From Vreelandella olivaria (lineage in GTDB: Bacteria; Pseudomonadota; Gammaproteobacteria; Pseudomonadales; Halomonadaceae): a stretch of DNA of 64,000 nt. The stretch lies in contig AP019416.1 in assembly GCA_004295565.1 (NCBI GenBank), forward strand, positions 2,232,001-2,296,000, given 5' to 3'. The notes under the pieces are model-generated. The model did not search any database and was not told the DNA's origin. It saw nothing but the letters and a program-made list of their open reading frames with translations. Position numbers and translations under genes: made by a program. Shown here one piece after another: positions 45,156-54,308 of this stretch. Position 1 is the stretch's first letter. Every line of letters begins with the position of its first letter.

Positions 45156-47075
45156 GTGCGCCAGGCATGGCGCGCAGCGCCTGACTGGCGCTGTTCCTGG
45201 GGTGGTGCCTCAGGATGACTTGGGGTGAAAGTCCCCTGCACGCCCGGCAAGGGGAAGTGCTAGCTGACGGCAAGGGTGTCCCCCGTGAGAGGGAATCCGA
45301 AGGAAGCCCGAGGCAAAACGCTGGCCTGACGAACAGGAAGCGGATACGAGGCGCTATGGCGGGGTGAGGTGGCCACAATCATCAAAGCCCAATACTTGCA
45401 CGGAACGCCATGGCGTAGATCCGACAGGCATAAGCGGGAAGGTCGCGCGTCTTACCCTGGGAGGTCTGGTGATCTGCCTCGGTGCTACCGGCGTCGAGAG
45501 GCGACGGGATGGATCATCAGACGTCAGCAGAGGCCATAGTAAGTGCCGGTTCACCGCGGCACCAAGGGCCGAACATGAAGAACCGCGAGTAGGCGATACC
45601 GTCTCGAGGATCGATCATGAAGACAGAAACCGACGCTAATACCGTCACTCACCCAGAGGGCAGGGACAGTATCCCGCGTCCCGGCCGGTGAGCGTCGAGA
45701 CGTCCCCGGCGTCGCTATCGTGGACGAAAGCGGAGCCCATCTCGCTCATGGAGCGGGTCGTCGACCAGAGAACATGGAGCGAGCTTACCGTCGGGTGGTC
45801 GCCAACAAAGGCGCACCGGGTGTCGATGGCATGACGGTGTATCAACTAGCTGACCACCTAAAGCAGCACTGGTTAACGCTGCGCGAGCGGCTATTAGCCG
45901 ACGAGTATCACCCCAGCCCGATCCGCGCCGCCGCCATCCCCAAACCCAAAGGTGGGACGCGGCAGTTGGGCATTCCCACGGTCACTGACCGCTTAATCCA
46001 ACAAGCGCTGTCCCAGGTGCTCATGCCGATCTTCGACCCGACTTTCTCAGAGTCGAGTTACGGCTACCGCCCCAGACGCAGCGCCAAGCAGGCTGTCTCG
46101 GCCATGAAGGCCCACGTCACCGCTGGCCACCGCTGGGTGGTCGACCTTGACCTGGAGGCTTTCTTCGACCGCGTGAATCACGACCTGCTGATGGCACGGG
46201 TGGCGCGGCGCGTTAACGACAAGCGCGTGCTGCGTCTGATCCGCCGCTATCTGGAGGCGGGCCTGTTCCAGCACGGGTTGCCCACGCCGAGACGGCAGGG
46301 GGACACCCCAGGGCGGCCCCCTCAGCCCGCTACTGGGGAACATCCTGCTGGACGGCCTGGACAAGGAGTTGGAGCGCCGAGGCCACCGCTTCTGCCGCTA
46401 CGCCGATGATGTGCAGGTGTATGTCAAAAGTCGGCGAGCAGGTAAGCGTGTCATGGACAGCTTGAGTGAGTATCTCGAGAGCTCACTCCGGCTGACGGTC
46501 AATCGCCACAAAAGTGCGGTGGATCGGCCATGGAAACGCGGCTATCTAGGCTACAGTCTCACTCGGCACAAGCAGTCGAAACTGACGCTAGCCAAGAGCA
46601 GCCTGAAGCGCATGATGCAGCGTGTCCGTGAGATCCTGAAGCGTGGCAGGGGCGTAACATCCAACGGGTAATCGAAGGGTTGAGGCCAGTCCTACGAGGA
46701 TGGGCCAACTATTTTAGCCTCGTTGATGTGAAACGCCCCTTGGAAGCACTGGATCAATGGATACGCCGCCGCTTACGCGGTCTGATCTGGCGGCAATGGA
46801 AGCGCCCGGCGACCCGGTGGCGGAAACTCCGAGGCCTAGGTCTGGACGCGCACCGTGCCTGGAAATCGGCGTGGAACGGTCGAGGCCCCTGGTGGAATGC
46901 CGGGGCTTCGCACATGAATCAAGCCCTGCCGAGGAAATGGTTCTACGATCAGGGCCTGATCTCGATACTTGATACGGTAAGAGTGCTCAAACGTTGTTCA
47001 TGAACCGCCGTGGTACGGAACCGTATGCCCGGTGGTGTGAGAGGACAGGGAGGCGACTCCCCTTCCTACTCGATT
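45156..47075 (+). mobile_element. Group II intron, probable class C, copy 2
   Basis: About 1,920 bp, same strand as copy 1 and aligned with it over the whole length. By eye, the only differences are eight single-base length changes in G or C runs or adjacent doublets (for example GGGGCAGG/GGGCAGG and ACCCAG/ACCAG). The left flank is the second terminator, and the right flank leads into a heptanucleotide array. Both flanks therefore differ from copy 1, so this is a separate insertion and not a simple assembly repeat. Confidence 0.85.
45617..47003 (+). CDS. ltrA: Group II intron reverse transcriptase/maturase, copy 2
   Basis: Same protein as copy 1, broken as written near 45657 (one G short), 45767 (one C short), 46303 (surplus G) and 46652 (one G short). 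The YADD active site (CRYADDVQVYV) and the maturase domain are present. The C-terminus RKWFYDQGLISILDTVRVLKRCS with TGA 47001-47003 is the intact form. Either copy alone is frame-broken, but the consensus of both gives one full 463-residue protein, so at least one copy is probably functional in the organism. Confidence 0.9.
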
Positions 47076-47164
47076 GGTGGTAATGTGAGGGGTAAATAGT
47101 GAGGAGTGAGGGAAATAGTGAGTAGAAAACGTTGGTGTAGGGGTATCGAACGAATATCCTGTTT

Positions 47165-47381
47165 CACCTCACACCTCACACCTCACACCTCACACCTCAC
47201 ACCTCACACCTCACACCTCACACCTCACACCTCACACCTCACACCTCACACCTCACACCTCACACCTCACACCTCACACCTCACACCTCACACCTCACAC
47301 CTCACACCTCACACCTCACACCTCACACCTCACACCTCACACCTCACACCTCACACCTCACACCTCACACCTCACACCTCA
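47165..47381. repeat. 31 perfect copies of the heptamer CACCTCA
   Basis: 217 bases of uninterrupted 7 bp tandem repeat, exactly 31 units, with no variant unit. A degenerate set of reverse-complement-like heptamers (TGAGGGG, TGAGGAG, TGAGGGA; 47086-47115) lies 50 bases to the left, so a hairpin is possible. The array begins five bases from the guaD stop codon. The open frame through it (T-S-H-L-T-P-H repeats) is most likely not a gene. Confidence 0.97.
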
Positions 47382-47385
47382 CCCT

Positions 47386-48701
47386 TTATACATCCCTACG
47401 GTGCTGGCACTGCCCACCTGCCCAGGTTTCATAAATCGCGCGGTCATCTGCGAGCATCATTAGCGCAAAGAGGCGCTCGCCGAGCGTTGTGCAGTGGCTG
47501 ATGCGTCGTGCAAGTAATGATGTCGCTTGAGTATCGATCACGACAAAATCAGCTTCCAGCGTGGGGGCTAACTGTCCGATATGGCTATCCAACGAGAGGG
47601 CTTTTGCATTACCCAGGGTTAAACCATAAAAGCCTTGCCAGGCGGTAAGCGGTTGGCCACCCAATTGGCCCACTTGATAGGCTGCTTTGAGCGTGCCAAA
47701 GCCTGATAAATCGGTGCCTGCACCGATATCGCTGGCAAAGGTAAAAGCCATCCCCGTCTGTTTGGCGGCTTCACGGTCAAATAAACCGCTGCCAAGGAAA
47801 AGATTGGAGCTGGGGCAAAAGCGATATTGGCGCCTCGATCCGCCAAACGCTTGCGCATGCCGTTGTCGAGATGAATACCGTGGGCAAAGGTGCTGCGGGG
47901 GCCAACGAGACCTGCCTCTTCATAAACGGCCAAGTAATCGCGACTACCGGGAAACAGTTCGGCTACCCAGTCCAGTTCGCCGCTATTTTCAGCCAAGTGA
48001 GTTTGCAACCAAAGGGTTGGATCATTGCGCAGTAGGGCGCCGGCAGCGTCCATTTGCGTTTTTGTTGATGTCGGTGCAAAGCGCGGGGTGACGCTGTAGC
48101 CCAGTCGACCATTGCCGTGCCAATCTTCAATCAGGCGCTCGCTATCGGCAATGCCCGAAGCACCGTCCATCAGCGCGTCTGGAGCGTTACGATCCATTAA
48201 CACCTTACCCACCAACATACGTAATTGGCGTTTTTGACAGGCAGTGAAAAAGGCGTCCACGGAGCCAGGGTGGCTAGAGCCAAATACCTGGGCAGTCGTA
48301 GTGCCCGCACGTAGCATCTCATCCAAAAAGGCATTAGAGAGCGCTTCCGCATGGGCGTGATTGGCAAAACGACACTCTTCGGGAAAAGTGTAGTCGTTTA
48401 ACCAGTCAAGTAGCTGACGCCCATAAGAGGCCATGATATCCAACTGCACATAGTGCACGTGGGTATCAATAAACCCTGGCATAATCAGTTTGTTACGGTA
48501 ATCAATCACTTCCGCACCTTTGGGTAACGAAGGTGAAAGTTCTGCGAAATGGCCAACGGCATGAATTTGCTGGCCCTTCAGCCACAGCAAGCCATCGCCG
48601 TAGTGCTCTAAGCTGCCCGGTTCGGGCATATCGCCATCCCCAGGGTCGCGGGCAAAGCTGATCAATTCGGCACGAATAAACGTATTGAGTGAAGAAGTCA
48701 T
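47386..48701 (-). CDS. guaD: Guanine deaminase
   Basis: Amidohydrolase converting guanine to xanthine, feeding xanthine dehydrogenase encoded just upstream. Zn-site motifs PGFIDTHVHYVQ, then LWLQTHLAEN, TFAHGIHLD and GAGTDLSGFGTL (metal Asp) are present in order. ATG 48701; stop TAA 47386-47388. Breaks near 47830 and 47755 (AFTFASDIG frame). About 439 residues, normal. It starts one base after the xdhC stop, so it is the last gene of xdhABC-guaD. Its stop is five bases from the 31-unit heptamer array. Confidence 0.92.
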
Positions 48702-48702
48702 A

Positions 48703-49569
48703 TTAACTCGTGGTCGTCGGAGGGTCGGTCAATAGCGTTCGCAGTGACTGGGAATCCAGCCCGCGATTCTCTTGAGAAGTGGGCGTGTCCGTTAGCCAAA
48801 GCAGCTCAGCCACCACCGTTAGCGCAATCGCATAGGGCGTTTTATTCGTCAGCTTAGTGGCGTGGATGCGCCCAATGGGGCTGCGCACACGCGCTATTTG
48901 TTCATCAGAGTAACCGTCGCGTTTCAGCCGTCCTGTAAAGCTTGCCCATTTGCTGTCTGAACCAATCAGCCCAATGGAGGCTACGTCATCGCGCTCAATT
49001 AGCGCTTTGATCAGCATGTAGTCTTCGTCATGATTATGCGTCAATACCAGCGCATGTATATCTGCAGGCAAGTCGGCGACGCATTTCCCTGTATCACCAA
49101 GCGAATAACAGTGAAGTCGCGGTTGGTGATGCCCGGCAAACACATCACTACGGCTATCGAACCAGTGCAACTGCCAGGGCAGCGGGGCGCCTAACTTAAC
49201 GATCTCTTGACCGACATGGCCTGCACCAAAGACAGCGATGTGTGCCGTAGCGCCGGGGAAGGCTTCCAGAAGGATATTCACGAAGCCGCCACAGCACTGG
49301 CCGCTTCGTCCACCCAGAGAATGCTTCTAGGCTGAGGCCATAGCGATGTTCTGCTAAACAAGCCCGTGCGGCGGAGATGGTTTGCCACTCAAAGGTACCG
49401 CCACCTAGCGTATCGAAGATCGCATCGTCGGTGATCACCATGCGTGCGCCAGGCTCCCGGGGGTGGAGCCTGCGCTGGTCACCTGAGTGGCTAATACATG
49501 GGGTATGCCGTCGCGCTGTAAGCGGTGAAGTGCCGCATGCCAGGTTTCCGGTACTTGACGTTCACTCAC
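48703..49569 (-). CDS. xdhC: Xanthine dehydrogenase accessory protein XdhC
   Basis: Binds and sulfurates molybdenum cofactor for insertion into XdhB. GTG 49569 overlaps the xdhB stop (GTGA). The protein starts VSERQVPETWHAALHRLQRDG. GARMVITDDAIFDTLGGGTFEW is the N-terminal XdhC/CoxI signature, and HIAVFGAGHVGQEIVKLGAPL with GLIGSDSKWASFTGRL forms the C-terminal Rossmann-like part. Breaks near 49455 (CCCCGGGAG) and near 49270-49285. About 288 residues. It ends one base before guaD. Confidence 0.9.
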
Positions 49570-51989
49570 AGCGCTCTTTTCCTGATGACATTGGCCGCCA
49601 GCATCACTCGCTCAGGCGTGGCCGGTGTATCTAAGTGGGGTGATAGGGCGTAATCGGTAAGGCTCGAAAGGGCATCACGGAGCGCCGACCAGACACTAAT
49701 GCCCAGCATAAAAGGGGGCTCGCCCACTGCTTTTGAACGGTAAAGGCTGGCCATGGAGTTGGGATGCCCCTCCATTAGCGCGACATTGAAGATAGGCGGT
49801 AGATCGCCAAAGGTGGGGATTTTATAAGTCGCTGGGCCATCGCTGACCAGCACGCCTTTGTCGTTCCACTTTAGCTCTTCGCTGGTCAACCAACCCATTC
49901 CTTGAATAAAGCCCCCCTCCACCTGGCCAATATCGATAGCGGGGTTAAGTGAGTCACCTACATCGTGCAAGATATCGACGCGGTCAACTTGATACTCGCC
50001 GCTCAGGGTATCGACGCTCACTTCCGCCACTGCCGCCCCAAAGGCATAGTAGTAGAATGGTCGGCCCTGACCGACTGAGCGATCGTAGTGAATCAGCGGT
50101 GTGGCATAAAAGCCTTTTTCAGACAGCGATATGCGATTGAGGTAGGCCGTTTGTACCAACTCTCCCCAGGGGATGCTGCGTTCGCTTTCGCCGAACCCTG
50201 CCACTAACATGCCGTCTTCCAAACGCATGCCCTCCCGATCCAAGCCCTCTGAATAGTGCTCGGCGGCAAAATCGAATAGGCGTTCACGCAGTTTGCTAGC
50301 GGCATCCCGGGCTGCCATACCGTTTAGGTCAGCGCCGCTAGAGGCCGCGGTAGGGGAGGTATTGGGGACTTTATCGGTTCGCGTAGCGGTAATGCGGACA
50401 TTGTCTAAATCCAGACCCAACTCGCGAGCCACTACCTGACAAATCTTGGTATGCAGCCCCTGGCCCATCTCGGTACCGCCGTGATTGATCATCACGCTGC
50501 CATCGGTGTACACATGTAGCAGGGCGCCGGCCTGATTAAGGTGCTGGGCGGTGAATGAAATGCCAAATTTAACCGGGGTAAGTGCCAGGCCTTTTTTTAA
50601 TAACAGGGCTGGTGGCGTTGAACGCACTGACCGCGTTGCGTCGCGCCCAGTACTCGCTGTCGCTTTCGAGGGTTTCAACCAGGGTATGCAGTAGCTGCCG
50701 CTGATCGACCTGTTGGCCATAGTGGGTCACCTCGCGGCCATCACGGTAAAAATTGCGCTTACGAATGGTCAGCGGATCCTCGCCAATCTTACGCGCAATA
50801 TCATCCATGGCCGCTTCAATAATCATCATTCCCTGAGGGCCACCAAAACCCCGGAATGCGGTATTGGAGGCGGTATGGGTTTTGGCACGATGCCCGACTA
50901 CCTGGGCATCCCCCAGCGAGTAGGCGTTGTCGGCATGAAACATGGCCCGGTCAACGATGGCGTCGGAAAGATCCGGTGAGTAACCGCAGTCACCTATCAC
51001 CGTGATCTCGCCACCCTGAATAACGCCCTCAGCATCAATGGCGAGTCGGTAGCGGTTATGGAAAGGGTGGCGTTTACCCGTGGCGCGCATGTCTTCGCTG
51101 CGCGGTAAGCGGAGTCGTACCGTCTTGCCGGTACGGCGGGCAATAATCGCGGCAATACACGCCCAGGGCGACGCTTGGGTTTCTTTGCCGCCAAAGCCGC
51201 CGCCCATACGGCGCACTTCTACGGTTACCGCATGAAAAGGAATATCGAGCACCTCTGCCACCAATTTCTGGGTTTCACTGGGGTGCTGGTTGGAGGTGTG
51301 GACGATGACGCCCTCATCTTCGGTGGGGTGAACCACGCAGGCCTGGCCTTCCAGGTAGAAGTGCTCTTGGCCACCGACGAACAATTCGCCTTCAATAATC
51401 TGTTCTGCTTGATCAAGCGCCTGCTGCCAATCACCACGGGTCTGGACATGCGTCGGGCGCACAAACTCTTCGCGCTCAGCGGCGGCCACCGGGTCTAAAC
51501 TGGCGGGCTGCTCATTGATGCTAACGTTGGCTAACTTGACGGCACGGCGAGCCACCTGCAGCGACGTTGCGGCAACGGCAAAGAGGCACTGGCCCGCGTA
51601 GCTGATTTCCTGATCGACAAAGATGGGGTCGCCCGGAAAGACCGGCCCGATATCGGTATGCCCCGGCACCTCATGAAAGGTAATCACATCAACCACCCCG
51701 GGCGCCGCTTTCACCTTACTGAGATCAAGCTGCGTTAAGGTGCCGTGGGCCACGGGGATAGGCCAAGCGCCACATGCAGCGCGTCGGCCGGTACGGCCAA
51801 GTCGTCAATATAAGCGGCCTTGCCGGTGACGTGTTTTTCGGCACTTTCGTGAAAGCTGGCGCTTCCCGCCTGTCGCTTGCCGTTGCTGTCAACCGTATGT
51901 CGCGCCAAGGGGCCAGAGCCTTGAATGTGGTCGTGCAGTTCGCGGCGAGCACGGCTGCTATCGCCGTCCAGTTTAGTGAGCGTACGCAT
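49566..51989 (-). CDS. xdhB: Xanthine dehydrogenase, molybdopterin-binding subunit
   Basis: Catalytic subunit oxidising hypoxanthine to xanthine and urate. HVTGKAAYIDDLAVPADALHVALG opens the family domain. EVRRMGGGFGGKETQ, NTAFRGFGGPQGMM and GTEMGQGLHTKICQV are Moco-binding blocks, and GEPPFMLGISVWSALRDAL carries the catalytic Glu region near the C-terminus. Breaks near 51740, 50630 and 50590-50600. About 807 residues, usual for XdhB. ATG 51989 overlaps the end of xdhA by 17 bases. Confidence 0.93.
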
Positions 51990-53426
51990 GGAGCATCACC
52001 TCGTGGTCGGGCGCTAAGAGAGAAAGGTAGAGACGTTCAAACAGGTTTTTGGCGGCCTGTTGGCGATAATGTTGGCTGCCCCGCACGTCACTCATGGGCT
52101 GGAAGTCATTATCGAGGGCCTGCTGAGCGGCACGAAATGCCTCAGGATGAATAGCGCTACCTTCAAGCGCTGCTTCGGCTGCTAGCGCGCGTTTTGGAGT
52201 CGCGGCCATACCGCCAAAGGCGATACGAACATCACGCATAACACCCTGCTCAACGCGGTAGCTAAAGGCACCGAGTAGCGCGGAGATATCATCTTCGCGG
52301 CGCTTGGAGAGCTTCCAAACGCGTAGTTGGCTGCCCTCAATCGGTTGGGGAATGAAAATTCGTGAAACGACTTCATCAACTGCTAGCGCGGTCTTTTATA
52401 GTCCAAAAGAAATCCTCAAGCGCTAAGCAGCGCTCGCCATTCACGCTGGCAAGCGCCACCTGAGCCCCCAAGGCCAGTAGCACCGGGGGCGTATCGCCAA
52501 TAGGGGAGGCATTGGCAATGTTGCCACCCACGGTGCCCCGGTTGCGAATCTGCTGGGAGCCCAGCCGGTGCAGCAGATGAGCAAACGCAGGAAGTGCTGG
52601 TCAAACAGCGGCTCAAGCTGGGTATAGGTAACCCCGGCGCCTACCCACCAGCCACTTTGATGCTCATGTATGGCTTCTTCAACTGTTAATAGCTCGGCCA
52701 CCCGGGAAACGTCAATCAGCTGATCAAGGGTTGCCAAGCGCTGAGTGCTCTCAAGCCAGAGATCTGTGCCGCCTGCTACCAAGCGCGCCTGTGGAGCCGC
52801 TTGACGTAGTTGCGTTAGCGCTGCCAGGGATGTTGGCTGGGCAAAAAAGGGCGCTGGTTCCGCTGAATCGATGGGCTGAGTGTCGCTTTCTGACGCTGGC
52901 AGCGACGCGTCGAACCACTGGGGGCGCTGGTAGGCAATAGCGTTCATACGCAGCGCTGCATCGCGGATTGGGCGATAGCCAGTGCAGCGGCACAGGTTTC
53001 CGCCTAGCGCGGCTTCAAGTCGCTCTGGTGTTAGTGGTGAGGGCCGCTGGGTAAGATCGTGATGCAGGGTGAACAGCGACATAACGATACCCGGCGTGCA
53101 AAAACCACACTGGCTACCATGGCATTCGATCATCGCTTCCTGGGCTGGGTGCAAATGCCCCTTCTCTGATAACCCTTCAACGGTAACCAAGTGCCTACCC
53201 TGCAGTTGGTGAGCAGGCGTAATGCAGGCATTAGCGCTGGTAAAATGTTGCCTGTCGGCGGTTAACTCGCCAATCGCCACGGTGCAAGCGCCGCAATCGC
53301 CCGAGGCGCAGCCCTCTTTGGCACCCGTCCGGGTCAAATGCTCGCGCAATAGGGTTAAAATAGTGGTGTCGGGTGAAACGTTACACCGCTGGGGGTACCA
53401 TTGAGCAGGAACGCAATCGTTGCCAT
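51973..53426 (-). CDS. xdhA: Xanthine dehydrogenase, iron-sulfur/FAD subunit
   Basis: Small subunit carrying two 2Fe-2S clusters and FAD. GCASGDCGACTVAIG (plant-type cluster), SQCGFCTPGIVMSLF and NLCRCTGYRPI (second cluster) are followed by the FAD domain with ARLVAGGTDLWLE. ATG 53426 (MATIAFLLNGTP). The start requires correction of a surplus C near 53392, giving CNVSPDTTILTLLREHL. Further breaks near 52580 and 52390-52400. About 484 residues. It is first of the xdhA-xdhB-xdhC-guaD operon. The promoter region faces the TetR gene and contains a palindrome, so regulation by that TetR is likely. Confidence 0.92.
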
Positions 53427-53464
53427 GCCGAACTCCATTGTGATTGTATAGACCGGGATCGTGC

Positions 53465-53478
53465 TGACCGATCGGTCA
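53465..53478. promoter_or_regulatory. Candidate TetR/RutR-type operator
   Basis: A perfect 14 bp palindrome TGACCGATCGGTCA, extended on the right by AA. It reads (C/T)TGACC-GATC-GGTCAA, very close to the E. coli RutR consensus TTGACC-AnnT-GGTCAA as I remember it. It lies 39-52 bases upstream of the xdhA start and 138 bases upstream of the divergent TetR gene, the expected place for a shared operator. Confidence 0.65.
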
Positions 53479-53615
53479 ATATACGTTGAGCTTGGGACAA
53501 AACGCCCTACCTTGCAAGTATTTGCTCGCTGCACAGGAGTGGGGCAAGCTTATGCTAAATGCCATTATTTGGGGCGATTAGCCTACCCATCGACTCTTAT
53601 CAAGGAACACTGTTA

Positions 53616-54301
53616 ATGACCGTCGTATCCGTCCCTTCTGAAAACCCAAGCCGGGAAAAAATAGAGACAAGTATCCTGATGGCCGCGGAGCAGGTGTTCT
53701 CTCAACACGGCTACCGTGGGGCGAGCTTGCAAGTGATCGCTGATCGAGCCGGTCTCCCCAAAGCCAATATTTTGTACTATATGGGCAGTAAGCAAGCACT
53801 CTATGTGCGGCTACTTAACCGTATGATGCGTCGCTGGAACGAAGTGCTTGAAGATATTACCCCTGATAGCGATCCTGCGACGGTACTCAGTGATTTTATT
53901 CGCACTAAAATGGTGCTTGGGCAGCGCTATCCAGAAGGCTCAAAACTCTTTGCGGCGGAAATTTTAGCTGGCGCTCCCTTCTTGACTGAGTATCTGAGGG
54001 GAGAATTACGCGATTGGGTGGCTTCTCGTGCCGCAATCATTCGCCAATGTCCGCCCAGGGGAAAATGGATGCTGTCGACCCGCGCTGGCTTATTTTTCTG
54101 ATTTGGTCTGCCACCCAGCATTACACTGAATATAGCGCTCAGGTCAGCGGTATTCTAGGCCGCGATGCGTTAACGGAGGAGGATCTTGAATCCATCTCTA
54201 GCTTCCTTGAGCACGTTATTCTAAAAGGCTGCGGCGTTACTGCATCCGCGCCCAATTCTGCACCTAAAAGCAGTACAGACGCTCACAGTGTGGAAAAGTG
54301 A
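53616..54301 (+). CDS. TetR family regulator, RutR-like
   Basis: About 228 residues. N-terminal HTH: ILMAAEQVFSQHGYRGASLQVIADRAGLPKANILYYMGSKQALY. The C-terminal part, DPRWLIFLIWSATQHYTEYSAQVSGILGR, matches the RutR (YcdC) ligand domain, whose E. coli member senses uracil and controls pyrimidine and purine catabolism. I prefer ATG 53616 with AAGGA nine bases upstream over the longer ATG 53559. One break near 54051 (CAATGTCC, one G short) restores RQWSAQGKMDAVDPR. It is divergent from xdhABC-guaD and is likely its repressor, with xanthine, uracil or a related base as candidate effector. Confidence 0.87.
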
Positions 54302-54308
54302 TTTTCAT

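Noticed and set aside
43102-47075. Assembly duplication of a single intron
   Set aside because: Both outer flanks and the sequence between the copies differ, and each copy follows its own terminator. The small differences are run-length only, so a mapping check is still worthwhile.
47165-47381. CRISPR array
   Set aside because: The units are 7 bp, identical and without spacers; no cas genes are nearby.
47106-47501. 131-residue open frame made of T-S-H-L-T-P-H repeats
   Set aside because: It is generated by the 7 bp tandem array. All three frames of a 7-mer give such a repeat, the ribosome site is weak, and it runs into the 3' end of guaD on the other strand.
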